DNA of 64,000 nt from Arachis hypogaea (GCF_003086295.3 NC_092051.1:25105940-25169939); one strand, 5' to 3'. Positions 11,187-24,926 are shown, numbered from the stretch's first letter. A program made the numbers and translations. The notes: generated by a model from the sequence alone, not told the origin.

Positions 11187-12594
11187 ATGGAAGAAGAAGT
11201 GAAAGGATATTCCGATAGCAGAGAAGAGGAGGAGGAGGAGGAGGAAGACGAAGCAGCGGAAATCATCCCAATTCCAAACACAAGACAAGAAACCAACAGC
11301 AGCGGAAACAGTAAGCACTATTTTCTTCTCTTTGTGGTTGTTGCAATCATAACAAAATGAATTCTCACAATTCATGATGGTATGGGGATTATTAGGGTTA
11401 CAGCAGCAGCAAGATACAGCAGTAGCTCCCAATTTCAGTCAGCGGAAGCAGCTAGATTTGATGGAGTTGTCACTAGGGAGCGGGAGCAGCAAGGACGATC
11501 GGAATTGGCAGCAAGGAGGAGGAGGAGGAGGAATGGTTGGTTCTTGCTCATCATCATCATCGGAGGCGGTGGAGAAAGAGCACATGTTCGACAAAGTGGT
11601 GACCCCAAGCGACGTAGGGAAGCTGAACAGGCTAGTGATACCGAAGCAGCACGCGGAGAAGTACTTTCCATTGGACTCATCCTCCAACGACAAGGGGCTT
11701 CTCCTCAACTTCGAGGACAGGAACGGCAAGCTGTGGCGCTTCAGATACTCCTACTGGAACAGCAGCCAGAGCTATGTCATGACCAAAGGCTGGAGCCGCT
11801 TCGTTAAGGAGAAGAAGCTCGACGCCGGCGACATTGTCTCCTTCCACCGTGGCCTCGGGGAACTCTATAGACACAGGCTGTACATTGACTGGAGGCGCAG
11901 GCCCGACCATCCCCCTCCTGACCCTTCCGCCTCCCTCATCTCCCCTTTCTTCCTTCCTAACCACTACTCCGCCGCCATCACATGGGGCGCCGGCGGCAGG
12001 TTCTACTCTCTGCCTTCTCCCACGCCTCCTCCTCGCCACCATCACTTTCATCATCATCAGCACCACCCCCTCGCTACTAATTACAACACCCATATGTATG
12101 GCTTTCATCATCATCCAGGTGCTGCAACTGGAACAAGTCATCATCTTCTCAGCGGTTACAATGATCAGCAGCTGAATTCCGGATCTCCTGGACCTCTCTA
12201 TTACCTGAGGTCACCCCCCTCAATGTCAATTGTTGACCCCAACTTGCATCAGGAGAGAGGGACTGCTATTGCCCCCATGATCATTGATTCTGTGCCGGTT
12301 GCTCATCATCATCATCAACAACAGCAACATCAACATGGTGTGGTGCCTAATAGTAGTAACTTTGACAGTACTAATACCGCAGGAAAACGGCTGAGGCTAT
12401 TTGGGGTCAACATGGAATGTGCTTCTTCTTCTTCTTCTTCTCCAGCTGAAGATCACTCGCATGTGGCAATGTCTAGTTCATTACCATCGTCAAGCAGGTT
12501 TGGGGATCAGAGAGGGGATACTACTACTACTACTCCTTCTGTACTTTTTGATTTGGATCCCTCTTTGCAATACCATCACCACCACCGGCATTGA
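11187..12594 (+). CDS. NGATHA-like B3-domain transcription factor
   Basis: Plant-specific nuclear DNA-binding regulator. NGATHA proteins control leaf margin growth, style development and auxin-related patterning. Proposed exons are 11187-11310 (ATGGAAGAAGAAGTG start, acidic Glu run) and 11420-12594, joined at A|GTAAGC and ATACAG|CAG, giving about 432 residues. A second acceptor at 11396 (ATTAG|GG) is also in frame and would add eight residues rich in Gln. The B3 domain spans residues ~96-199, opening [19 protein letters not shown] and closing [19 protein letters not shown] near residue 367 is the short motif shared by NGATHA proteins. Low-complexity Gly, Ser, His and Thr runs fill the rest. 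The N-terminal exon is an inference; the gene could instead start at 11374 with no intron (406 residues). The family call is firm; the exact paralogue is not. Confidence 0.88.
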
Positions 12595-13430
12595 TCTTCA
12601 TCATCAGATCAGAGGTCCACTAATTGGAAGAGCCACATAATAATATTAATAATAATAATTAGTTTGGCTAGAGCTTGGCTTTCCTTTGCAGGCATTTTTA
12701 TTATTATTGTTAGTTTCTTAATTAGCTTCTTTCCTGGCCGGCCTTCTCTATCTCATCAGCAGCTGCAGACCACAAATGATGAAGAAAGAGTAGCAGCTCG
12801 CAAACTTTCTTCCTCTCCTTCTTTTGATCAGTAACTAGTGTTTGCCATTTATTTAAACTTTTTAGCACGCCTTAAACTGCTCATCAAGCTTCAATTAGCT
12901 GCGGAATTTGACTCTTGATGAAGCTAGAAAGGGGATTCTCGTTTCATAGCCAAGAGACTGAAGAAAGAAAGAAAGAAAGAAAGAAAACGAAAACATTAGT
13001 CCTTTCAATTGTGTATAATACAATACAGATGTTTTATTTATATATATATTTCTCTCATGGTATATATGGTTTTTGTCCCCTTCTATATTATTAGATTATT
13101 GTATCAACATTCAATTCAATACTAGCAAGCTAGCGTGCTTATTTAATTTCTCTCACATTGCATTGAATGCTACACAGAAAAGCTTGCCTTGTTGCTTTCT
13201 ATCTTCTTTCTTTGGTCTAATCTTTCTGTTAGGCTTGTTGGGCGCGCGCGGGGGTTGAACAGTGCTGGCGCTGCTTAGTTTCGCATTTTAGCTTTGCAGC
13301 CAAAGCCTGGAATATAATGAAGTTGTACAGCTGTAAAAAAGGTGAATTTTTATTGGTTATGTTGTTATTCATTCATGAATCATGATCCTCGCCATTTGGA
13401 CTATTATAGTTACTTTATTATTTCTGCTTA
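12595..13430 (+). other. 3' region of the B3 gene
   Basis: Mixed-composition sequence with TAATAATATTAATAATAATAA just after the stop, a (GAAA)n run at 12958-12986, and no second gene. Most of it is probably 3' UTR and downstream flank. Confidence 0.4.
12958..12986. repeat. (GAAA)n microsatellite
   Basis: About seven units of GAAA/AAAG in the 3' flank of the B3 gene. Confidence 0.8.
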
Positions 13431-13439
13431 GCTATACAC

Positions 13440-15705
13440 TATACATATATATCATTTATTAACAACTAGTACACCCCCCCCCCTCTTCTTTTTCTCCTCC
13501 TCTCTTCGATCTTCTATCCCCTTTGTTACTTCCTTTTCTTCTCTTCTATTCTATTCATCTGCAGCAGCAGCAGCCGCCGCCTTCTTCTGCTCAAATACCT
13601 CTTTTAATTTGGATTCATGTAAAGTTCGCGGCTTCTCTCCCAAGAGGTTTAGCTTCAAAAGTAAGTATTCTAATTAATTTCTGATGCTGAGACTAGTCCT
13701 CGCAACATACTTATTACTAGTAGCAGCAGATTCAATGCATTCTTAGCTTTCTCATGATCTGTCATGCTTAATTACATAATTCCATAGATACAATACAATT
13801 TTTTGTTTCTTTTCTCCTTTATCTCGTCTTTAATATTTATATATAGTCCTCAGATCAGCACAGTTTTTTTAGTGTCTTGCGGTTCAAATTTGATCATTAT
13901 TCAATGGTTATTATAAAATAACATCTTTTTTGGACTCATATACTTGTTGCAATGATTATAGCTAACACTCTAGGACATGCATGAAATAATCAATGCAAGG
14001 AGCTAATTAAATTGGGAGAGGTGATGAGTAATTTATCGTCTCTTCCTTTTTCAAACCTGGACATAAAATGTGACATTAATATATATAACCATTTACTTTG
14101 AATTTTGAAGTGTGCGTGGTGTTTTTTAATAGTGTTGTCTACCTTAGCTTTAATGGTTCGTTGATACCTACCTTTTGCATTCAGGTTTTGAAGATACCTA
14201 GCTACATACCTATACGCATCTCATCATATATATTTCAAATATTCCCTGTGTATTTGGTGCAACATGTTCTTGGAAATTATTTAGTCACTCAGGCTTAAAT
14301 AAATATATTAACCTACAGCATTTATTACAAATAGACTGTTCATGGCATAAAAAGGAGAGATTGAATAAAGATTATCTTCTTATTGCATACAGTGTATGTG
14401 ATATTTGAAGCCAAAAGCAATATATGGAACACAGTAATTAAGATACACAATAAGCAAGATAAGGCAATAATGCTAGACAGACAATTGGAGTTGGCCTTTG
14501 CATTTGCTACACTCTTGAATGTATGTGGTGCTTTTTCTGTTGAAATGGTTGGGAGTATCTTAGATTCCTGGGCAGTGTCATTTTCCAAGAGCTCATTTCG
14601 AAAAAGCAGCAAAATAAAACTTAATTTTCTAAGTATCAGTATAGTGATGATTACCCTTTTGTTTTTATCCCACATGCATGGCAATCTTGTTTCGGATACA
14701 AGGCAAGAAAATTCATTAAGATAAATTCATGCCCAGTTCAAAACGACATCTATACTCTCTCTCTCTCTCCCTTTTATTGACTCTAAGTATCTATTATTCT
14801 ATTGTATGTCCTCGCTAGATATTGTAATTATTATTTTCCATATTTAGTTATTAGCCATTTATTATAAATAAAAGGAGATTAAATAGCAGTCAAAGAGGAA
14901 AGTCCAAAACAGAAGAGAAGAAGCCATTGAAGTTTAATTTCTTAGTTAGTAACAGGAGTATACTCTTATTAAAAAATACTTGTTATTAGAGATAATAAAC
15001 AAATTATTAGATTTTTTACTTCATTTTTTTATATCTTACTAAATATTATAAATAAAGAATTAAATTTATTTAATTAATAGAAATACAGTATTTTTTATTT
15101 AATAATGAGCTAACCATTAAAACAAGTTAAATTGGTTAATCATGTTTTTATCTATAATCTATCACTACTCTCTACTCATCGGTGTTTACATGCACGACTG
15201 TTATATATTTCTTATGCTTATTGCTCTTGTTATGTACATTGTAGATTTAAGAGCCTTAATTATTAAAGCTATCATAATCACAAAGCATATTCGTGATTTC
15301 ATTTATCGGAATATGATTTACCAAAAATAGGGAAAACAAGAATCTATCAATAGGCATATATATTTAGGTTGTAGATAGAGTTGATAGAGAAATTAGGTTA
15401 TTAGTAGTTTATATCATCAGGATTATTATTGTGGATGAACTAAAAGGCAATAATTCTCATTTAAACCGTACCTGAGACTCTCATATTGAATTGGTTGCCT
15501 TTATCTACTCCTTTTAATGCTAGTTATTTGGCTTGCTAATTATATACGTATTATTATATATATGCAGAGTATAATTGAAGAAATTAAGCAGTTATAATAA
15601 AAGAACCAACATCTAACTTCACCTTTAACTTGAAACTGATGGATGATGATAAGTCAAACACCCATTGCGTGTCTTCTCCATGCAAAAGAATTTAGCCAAG
15701 GTAAG
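13440..15705 (+). other. possible spliced non-coding transcript
   Basis: A pyrimidine-rich, GC-richer block (about 13470-13660) ends in a good donor, AAAA|GTAAGT, at 13661. At 15568 there is a good acceptor (ATATGCAG|AG), and the block after it ends in another good donor, CAAG|GTAAGC, at 15701. The second block has an 18-residue frame (15639-15695) starting MDDDKSNTHC. No conserved protein is visible. This could be a long non-coding RNA or chance signals; no downstream exon could be placed. Confidence 0.2.
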
Positions 15706-15783
15706 CTTTCTCATGTAATAATATATCTTGTGGATTTTTTTATTGTTGGAGAGTTATAATTAGCTAAGTTGCATAACGAGAAA

Positions 15784-15926
15784 GTTTAGGGGCAGCATAT
15801 TTATTAAAATTTGGCCAATACTTAACCAGTAAAAAGAAAGTAAGTAATCTCACACTATTGAAAACATCAGTGATAACTAATTAATAGTTATAAATCACAA
15901 AATTTGTTGGCTTCGAACATTCCTCT
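15784..15926. mobile_element. MITE, ~145 bp (family A, copy 1)
   Basis: It starts near GTTTAGGGGCAGCATA and ends near TTGTTGGCTTCGAAC, which are imperfect inverted ends. The inside holds CTTAACCAGTAAAAAG, ATCTCACAC and AAAACATCAGTGAT, matched in order by the copy at 19432-19588. Borders are approximate and no target duplication was resolved. Confidence 0.65.
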
Positions 15927-15939
15927 GCATGAATACTGA

Positions 15940-18900
15940 ATACATGGTGAAAATAAGAAATACACAAATTTTAAAAACAAATAAAAATATATGTAAATTT
16001 TATAATTTTTAAAAAATTTTAATTTTAAACTAATAAAATTTATTATGTGTCAGATTTAATATTAAAATAATTTAAATAGTTAACTTGAGGTTTTATGTTT
16101 TAAAATAAAAAATAACAAAAAAAAATTTATTAATTTTGAACTAATTTAAAAAAATTCATTTTTTATTAGATGCGTAGTAAAATGTACGTTGTCAAAATAT
16201 AAGTACCATGCAACATAGCTAATCAATCATTAAAATATTCTAAGTTTTAAATAAAAATTAAATTATTAGCAACATATATCATGCATTCAGTCTTAAATTT
16301 AATGTAGCACATTGGATATTGTCTCGCATATTATTTAGTGCATGCATATAAAATATATATTTATGTATGTGCAAGTGCAACTATCTTCTTTAAATTGATC
16401 CTCACCTTAATGCATCATCAGTAATAAATAACTTACTAAATCGTACTCATAATAAACTTTCTACGAATAAAACACTTAAAATATGTTAAAGAAAAAAAAT
16501 TACGAAAGTTACATAAATAAATTATAATATAACTTTAATTTGATTTCAAAAAGCAATCAAGACATCGTTTAATTATAATTTTTTTTCTTTAAAAAATCAT
16601 GATGACTATATGAATATTGCTTTTACTAGTGTAATTTATTACTTATTTGCTTGCATATTCAGCTTATTATGGATATGTAAGTGCATGAAGTATCGAACTT
16701 TTGTTTATTATATATATATATACCTTAATAATAATAAAAAACTGTGTCTTTAGTTAACCAACATTTTATTTAGTAATTCAACCTCATGCTACTTCTGAAA
16801 GTCACTTTGAAAATTCAACGAGGGTTAAATTTATTAATGGTTCACAAACTATTAAAAGTATGTAAACATACTTTTAATTGATGTTCAATATCTTTTTATT
16901 AAGAACAAAAATTATATAAATATATAAAAAGGAAGATATCAAGACTTTTCGGTATTTAAAACTTATAATTTTATTAGAATATGATATAATAAGTGCGTGA
17001 TTTTATTTAATTGATAGTTTTTTACTATAAAAATATAAGGTAAAACTTTACATGTTCTTACATTTTAGAGGAATTTTTAATTTATTTTAATCCAAAAATA
17101 TACTTTTTTTTATCATACTAATGTACATGTTGCTGATATTTTAAAATAAATTTTAAATTTTTTCTTTCTATATTCAAAGTATAAATTTAAAAACCATGCA
17201 ATATCAAATTATAACATGTTCCTAATTAATTTTGTTCAATTTAATTTTTTTTAATTTAAACTTCTATAATATTTAATCAATAGTTCCTAACTGAAATTCA
17301 CATAACGGAAGTTTTAATTTTCTTAAAAAATATAAACCATTATTGCTATGTAAACTTTTAGATAAAATTAAATTTTATCGTAATAGCAAGCTTTTTGGAA
17401 TCACTTTTTTTATATAAAATAAAAAACATTCTGCTACTAAAAAGAAATAACTTTTCAAAAAAAAAATACTAAACTAAAACTTAATTAGTTTATAATATAA
17501 TAAGGTACTTTTATGTCTTTTGTTTAGGTGACATAGATAAAATCCGACTTTATTTTCTCTTCATGCATTTTGAATATCAAACATTAATCATTTATGAAAA
17601 AAAATATATACAAACACTCATATACAAAGTTGAAAAATGATAGATTATTGAACCGCAATAGATAGTGTACCTAAAACAATATATAAGAATTTTGTGTGGT
17701 GAAAACATCGAAAATAAACCATAAATTTTTACATGCATTAAATTGTTCACTTAATATAAATAGAATATCTAATTTTCTAGTAATCTAAGTATATATACAC
17801 ATGCAATAACAATATATATTATATTAATTATTCTTATTTTTACAAATACACGTTCTCTACATTAGTGTTTCAAATGTCTTAAAACTTGAATATAATGAAA
17901 AAATTGAGTAATTTGGAAATGTTTTAATGGAGAGAACAAAAATTTATTGTTTCAGTACTTTTTTTAAAAAGAAAACTATATTTCATAATACAAGCAAGAA
18001 TATATAACATTGATTTTGTTTTTATACGAGTAGTTATATAACATTTTAAATATTTGCAGATAGAAATAATAAATTTTTTGAGATGCGAGCCTCAAATTAC
18101 ACCGTGGAACGGAAATATGTATTGATGGTCCAAGAAAAAATAATAGAGGAAAAAAAATTTATTAGTAATTTTTACTTTTAAAGTTTTCCATAACTTCTAA
18201 AGTTTTGTGAGATTCGGCAAAATAGGTCACTTGGATCACTGGTGACCATAAATTTCCAATGTGCATGAAAATTTTATTTCATATTCTTTAAAATCTTATT
18301 TCGACTATAGAATTAATTTCATTTGATTATACTTCTTATAGAAAAATATGTACCTGTATGCAACGTTCACATAACTTGCAACTGTGAATTTATTTCGTAG
18401 TAAATAAATTAGAATAGTGAAATAGATTGATGTTTAATTGAAACAAAATTCAAATCGGAATATAAATTCATGTAATCATGTATAAAAGGAACAATTATTA
18501 GTTACAATTCAGAATTATTTGGAATTATTATACTTTTGGTATTTTAATAACAGCCTTTTAATTTCTTCTTAAAATATAAAAGAATCGTCTATCACTATAT
18601 GTTAACGGTATTTCTCACGACATTTGCATGTTCTTCTTCCATAAGATTCAACACGTGTAATAATATTAAGTTGTAGAAGTCTCAAGAAACAAAGTACAAT
18701 GGTAAATTGGAAAAAAAATTCCTCTCAACTAAAGAAATTAATAAAATAATAAAATAAGAGATTAATTACTATTAAATTTATAACTTCTATTATATATAAT
18801 TTTTATTATCTTAATTTAACAATATTTAACTCTTTACTTTATCACCTTATACATCACCTCATTAAAAAAAAGCTTCATCTCATAAATTGCTAATTATCTG

Positions 18901-19234
18901 GTTGGCTTTAGTAGTTAACATAAATATAGAATTATTGGCTCATAACCGTTTTTAAAATCCAACCCATGCAGTGTGTGAGGCAATCAAAGTAGGATAGTCG
19001 ATATATAGGTTGGTCCCTTATATATAAAAGAAGATTTTAAATTAATAAAAAGCAACAATAATTTACAAATTAAACTTTTTTCCTTTACGAGTTAATGGTA
19101 AAGGTTAATTATTTTATGGTTGTTATCCTTATATTAATTTATACATTGGTTAACATATTAGTAGAATTCGTAATAATTTATGAAAGAATTAATGAGTGTT
19201 GTCCGAGACATATTATTGTGATGGGTCAAAATTA
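15940..19234. other. AT-rich intergenic DNA, no gene seen
   Basis: About 3.3 kb of strongly AT-rich sequence without long frames, RNA genes or recognisable transposon domains. Confidence 0.6.
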
Positions 19235-19242
19235 AATAAAAA

Positions 19243-19382
19243 CGGAAAAGTTTGTTAACAAAAAAAATCAGTCAAAAACAGCCGTAACTTGTCTTATTTA
19301 ACATTTATTAATTGTTGTATAATTAATTAATACTAAATAAGGCAAGTTTTAACTGATTTTTTTTGTCTACCTAGCATTACCC
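19243..19382. mobile_element. MITE, 140 bp, with 8-bp target duplication AATAAAAA
   Basis: Same family as 7028-7168. It is flanked by AATAAAAA at 19235-19242 and 19383-19390. It starts CGGAAAAGTTTGTTAAC, ends GTCTACCTAGCATTACCC, and has inner arms AACTTGTCTTATTTA / TAAATAAGGCAAGTT. Confidence 0.87.
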
Positions 19383-19431
19383 AATAAAAAATGAGTACGA
19401 TAAATGATCATGGTATGTTTGAAAAGAGGAG

Positions 19432-19588
19432 TGCTAGGACCAGTACTTTTGTTAAATTTCTGGCTATCACTTAACCATCAAAAGGAAATTGAATGATTTT
19501 GCACCATTATATGCAATCTCACACCATTAAAAACATCATTGATGACTAATTGATGGCTAAAAGCCACAAAATCTGCTGTTCCCTACAT
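19432..19588. mobile_element. MITE, ~157 bp (family A, copy 2)
   Basis: Imperfect inverted ends GTGCTAGGACCAGTACTTTTG and, inverted, ATGTAGGGAACAGCAGATTTTG. The inside matches 15784-15926: CTTAACCATCAAAAGG, ATCTCACACCATTAAAAACATC and GATGACTAATTGATGGC. It lies only 50 bp from the MITE at 19243. Confidence 0.7.
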
Positions 19589-19599
19589 TTTTTCTTTTG

Positions 19600-22500
19600 A
19601 AAATATTCTTTAATTCTTTAAATCAAATAAAATGTATTAAATACTTCCGATAATAAGCTAAATTTTTTTAAAAAATAATAAATAATTCCTTTTTACATAG
19701 TAATGAAAAATTGACTAAGAAGGAAAATTATTTGCGATACTTAAAAGGTGGCGTTAATGACATACTTAGAAGGTGTCTAAAAGGTTATTAGAATATAGAG
19801 TATAAAGTGATTGTATAAAGTCATAGTATATAAATAAGGGGAGCTAGTAGGGCTATATCGCAAATGACTTTTGATGAAGGGTCCCCCACCCTATAAAAGT
19901 AGACGTTAGGGCTAATTAAGATGGCAACGGGGGTTGCAAATGCAATATTATTGTTTACGAACGATGAACATAAAGCAGCACTGTACCATAATAAAGTTAG
20001 CAGAAGTTTTTGCCCGTGTCGGTCTTCCATTAATTAACTGAAAATTGGATCATTGGACGCATGCAGTACATCAGTGTTCAATCCAAATCATTGTATAATT
20101 GTACTAAACTTTTTCTCATGGACCACATTACTATTCCACTTCATCTTTTCTATATATATTATTTCTACCCTAAGGTATCTTTTAAAATTTTATATTATAA
20201 TTTTGGTTTTCCTTATCATCATCATCTATCTACATAAAATGGCGATGATGAATCATCAGCTCCTTGCTGTATTTAAAGCTCTGTATATGACTTTTACATT
20301 ATTGATTACGGAAGCGCGCTTGCTTGGCGATTCTTCATTGCTTTCTATCTTATGTACAATTAACTTGTGCCTAATTAGTTTAAGTCACTAACAGCGGTTT
20401 ATTATTGCTAAAAGTCAATGACTGAATGTTACTCAAAGGTAGCTAGACTTATATATATATAAGTGAAATTATAAATATATATTCTTGTTCTTGTTGTACA
20501 TATCAAATAATTAATTGCTGAACTGCTTCAGTACAAAAGTTGAGTTCAGCTTTTCATCATGTATATGTGAATTATTGTTTTTGCACGAAATAATGCTGCT
20601 AAAGGCGAAAATTCGTATGCATTATTTTTATATGATTAAAAATTATTATATAATTTAATAGGTTTAACTAAGTTATTATCTAACTATTCTCAATTATTAA
20701 TTTCACATGAAAACACGTCAGTTGTCACCAGTTTTAAAACCATTCTTGTTTAAGAATGAAGGCCAAGCTAATTTGTGAGATCTTTTAATTTTAGGGTTTT
20801 AGGTTCTATGAGTTACAATATGGAAGTTGACTGATACTCTACTGTTGCCATAAAGCAGCGAGCGAGTAAGCTAAGGTAACATGGCCTAATTAATTAAGAT
20901 ATATATAAAATAAAGTAAGTGTTACACATATATGTTAGAAATAATTTTGTTACGCTAATAAAGATTCTTTTAATTGGCCTTGTCGACCACTATATATAGC
21001 TAGCAAGTGTGATATATGTCGCAGAAGTTTTCGCAAAAATGGTAGATCCCTCCTCTGCAGTAGATTTTGTTTGTCTTTTTAATCAAAATGATAAGATAAC
21101 GGATTAGATAGATGCATGTACATTAAATAAATGCGTGTGAGGACCATGCAGCCGGCCAAAAAAGTAGAGGACCAGAGAGACCATATCAGAGTGGTTTAAT
21201 TTGTATATATCATATATGTTGCTGGCGTGGTGGTCCGGTAATAAAATAATAATAATAATAATAATAGTAAGTGATGACCACACAATGCATACATACATAT
21301 ATATTATTTGAACACATTTTAAATTTATAAACGTTTTATCTATTTATTATTGATATAAAAGGGAAAACAAATAGATTAGTATCGAAGAAGAATTGAAAGA
21401 GTCGTAAACAACATTATGTAGTGAAAAGTACTGCACTATACGAACATTTATGGTGCCTTGTTAAATGCAAAACCTAAACTGGTTTTGCAAGTACATCAAG
21501 GTTTTAATTGATTCCTAGATCAGAGAAACTGTGCTATAGCTGATAGATCTCGATCTCTCACATGCCTTGTGTTTTCCGATCCTTTCCATTTGTGTGATTT
21601 TTGTTTTGTTATTGCACCGAATTTGAAAGGAACAAGAGAATGTAATGTGTACGAAGCATCTTCCGTTCCACACTGTGACGTACCATGGGTCTCGAATTGA
21701 GTGTCCATGATAACATGCATGTGGGAGTTGAACACATTACATTGTTCTTGTGCTTCTCATTACATTACAGCATTGAATTGGTAATTCTTCACCGGACAAT
21801 TGCTCTATAGCTATCTACTTCTTGTATGCATAATTATATTACATGCAACACCAAATATTAGATAGAATTACAAATTTACCATACTGATTACTATGTAATC
21901 AACTTTATATTATAATAAACCATATGCATAGCATTACAAGTGACCGATATACGGGACCGGGACTTCTTATTGAAGGTGTCTGACCTCTTTATTGTTTGGT
22001 TCTAGCTAGCACATTATTAGTATAGCTTGGATTTCTCTTAGAACAAATAGAATCAATAGAAGAGAACGAAGAAAGAGCAAGCATCTTCTGAGGTTTTAAC
22101 CATCTCCATCACCTGCCATTATTGCATTGATTATTAGCTCAATCTTGTGGGATCCCAGAGGGTGAGATACGGATCTATTAACGAGTAGTGGTTGAGGAAT
22201 AATATTTGTTTGAAGATTTAGTTTTTAAAAGCACACGTTTTGTCTGATCTTTTTAGAGATAAAGGTAATGAATTCGTTAGTTGTTAAAGGAATTAGATAC
22301 AAGTGTAGATTTTTTCGTTACGAAAAGTATATGAACCAAGAGCTGATGAGCCAAAAAGTAAACAATTTAACTAATTTATAATTATATTTAATTAATTTTA
22401 TTTATTTTTAATTTATAATATTTTATATAAATTGCTTGTCACCCCAAATTAAAATTCTGAATGATACGTTGGAGAAATAGGGGCGGAAATCACGGAACTT

Positions 22501-22990
22501 CCAACCATCTCGATTCTTAGTATATAAAAAAATTTATAAAATATATAAAAAAAGATCTATTTAGTATGAAAAAGAAACATTTTGATACTTAGTAGAAGAA
22601 GCATCCTAATGCCTAGTATAAACACCATCCACGTAGAAATTTTGAATTTATCCAAAAATATTTGGCTGGTTTTTGGTTGGTAACTTCTTGATTACCTAAT
22701 ATTGTTGTTTTCCTTATCATATACATATATATTTAGCGATTAAGTCTTAACCACCAAAAAGTCTAAGTACGAGAATTAGACACTATTTGTATATAATCAA
22801 GGAGAGTACTGAAACTGTCATTGGGAGTTGGAATGGCATTCTTTCATGTTGCAAGTAAGGATTGACGTGGACGTGACCTATGATACTACATCTTTGGTGA
22901 TGCCCAGTTTTTGTATTAATTGTGTTCTATATGTTGCTAGACTCACTTGCTTATATTGATGTTTATGATATTTGTGTTTTGTTTTCATGA
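19600..22990. other. intergenic DNA, no gene supported
   Basis: Moderately AT-rich sequence with an (AAT)n run near 21240-21266. The short frames (for example 20053-20391 on plus and 21520-21735 on minus) match no family I know and lack convincing context. Nothing else was recognised. Confidence 0.55.
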
Positions 22991-23006
22991 TCTTTTCGGT
23001 TTTGGT

Positions 23007-23519
23007 TAGGGTGTTCATAGGTGGGATTGAAATCCGATTCACATATTTGCGGTATTTATTCAAATTCGATTCGAAAATTGTATAAATATAGATCTAATCC
23101 GCACATTTATAGGATTGGATTGCGAATTATATGTAGGTATCCGTATATCCGCAAATCCGCAAAAATAAATAAATAAATAAGTAAATATTTTTTTTATACT
23201 TTATTTTAACTAATAATTATTATATATGTTGTATTATTTTAATTTTATTACTTAAAAAAATATGTTTTATATTATTTTAAGAGTAAACATATTTAAAAGA
23301 ATAAAAAAAATTTATTAATATTTTTTTAATAAAAACAAGTTATTAAAAATATTTTTATGTGTTGCAGATATATCCGATATCCGATCTGATATGCAAATTG
23401 CGGGTCAGATTGGATGAAATCCAAACTTAAAAATTGTGGATATTGAATCTAATGCGATAATTTTAATACAAATCAGATCGAGATTTATATCCAATCCGAT
23501 CCGATTCGCGTGCACCCTA
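23007..23519. mobile_element. hAT-like non-autonomous element, 513 bp, copy 1
   Basis: Terminal inverted repeat TAGGGTG...CACCCTA, with GTTTTGGT (22999-23006) and GTTTTGGC (23520-23527) as an 8-bp target duplication with one mismatch. Both ends hold many short repeats around ATCCGAT/ATCGGAT, and the middle is AT-rich. A second family member is at 51129-51692. An 8-bp duplication fits the hAT superfamily. Confidence 0.8.
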
Positions 23520-23527
23520 GTTTTGGC

Positions 23528-24419
23528 AGTGTCTTTTTGTGGCTTATGTGATGTTTTATTTGAGTCTTTTCACTTTCTAATTAGATCTTTACGAGGATTA
23601 GAATTAAGAAGAAAAAAGAAGTCCACAACTAAAAATTCTAACACAGAGACAAGATGGCTTAATCATGAGATCGAGGCATGGGCGCATGGGTGTAGTAAAG
23701 ATCTTCAAAACGTTAAATTCAGGTATGTATATATAACCATATACGTAAAATTGTAGTGTCAATTAACATCTGAAATCTTGTTTTTGTTTTAAACTGTGAA
23801 TATATAATTAATACCTAGTCGATTTGAATAGAAGAGCTTTTTCGATTTCAGGTCATATACGTATAGGTTAGGTTCACATCGATCAGGTGCATTAAGAACA
23901 GTAAGAAAAGTGGAATAATAAAAGTCTTCCCATTCATTATCCTTTAATTTGTTCCCAGATTTTCCTACTTCACAAAAGCGGGTCCTAAACTGCTCAGAAT
24001 CGATATGTCAAAACGCCAATATTACTGTCATCTGCATTCTGCAGTGAATTGAACATAAAGAGTCGGTAGCAACAAAATACTAACCATTGGAAAGACTGTA
24101 CTGTTCAATAATACATAGACCCTTGATGCTGAATACTAATACTAAATGCGTTGAAAGAGGCCGAGGGTGTAATTAGAATTTAGAAGCTAAGAAAAGAATA
24201 TTCTTTAAACTGAGAAAATTGTAAAGTAACAAAAAAAAAAATTAATTTGTAACTTTTATCGGTAAGTTCTACTATATTAATTTAAAGGCAATTAGATTAT
24301 GACTTTTTTATTTTATAAATTTCCATATTTTGGAAGAATTTAATCCAAAGCTAACGGATTTTATTAAATAATTTATTGAGATGTAATAAATTATAATTAA
24401 ATTATAAGATAAAAAATAT
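23528..24419. other. intergenic DNA between hAT-like element and Lhca2 upstream MITE
   Basis: No gene is recognised. A short plus-strand frame spanning the element border (23436-23756) is not supported. Confidence 0.5.
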
Positions 24420-24750
24420 TTTTTATCTTTAAAATTTGTCAAAAATTTAAAAAATATTTTTACATTTTATTTTGTTTAATTTTATCTCAAAAATTTTTAA
24501 TTTATATCAAATATATTTTTTGTAACTAAATCAAAATTTTAAAATCAATCTAGTTATAATATATGAGAATTGTGTCTATTTATTTATGTAAAAGACTGTT
24601 TTCATAAACTTATTGCTAAATTAATTCTAAATTTTTTAAAATTTAATCGACAAAAATATATTTGATATAAATAAAAAAATTTTAGAATAAAATTAAAATA
24701 TAATAAAATTTACGAATATTTTAAAAAAATTTACGAATACTTTACCTTAA
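24420..24750. mobile_element. AT-rich foldback MITE upstream of Lhca2
   Basis: The left arm, with AATTTATATCAAATATAT near 24500, is the inverse of the right arm, with ATATATTTGATATAAAT near 24660. Complementarity extends over most of the ~330 bp. The right end lies about 300 bp upstream of the Lhca2 start codon. Target duplication not resolved; borders approximate. Confidence 0.55.
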
Positions 24751-24926
24751 ATTTTATATTAAGGTCCCACATAATCGGTGATTGGTGTGGAGTAGGCCAG
24801 TAGGGAAAGGAAAACAACTAACGAGAATCCAGGTTTTGTGGTGTTGGTGAGGGGCTGAGAGATTTTTTTAATGCAAGCCAAAAGCATTTGGGAGTTTGGA
24901 GCGTGTGAACGAGAAGCACCAGATTT

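Noticed and set aside
11677..12144. Antisense frame of 155 codons across the B3 gene
   Set aside because: It is a shadow of the GC- and CAT-rich B3 coding sequence with repetitive Arg/Gly/Met content and no domain; the plus-strand B3 protein is clearly the real product.
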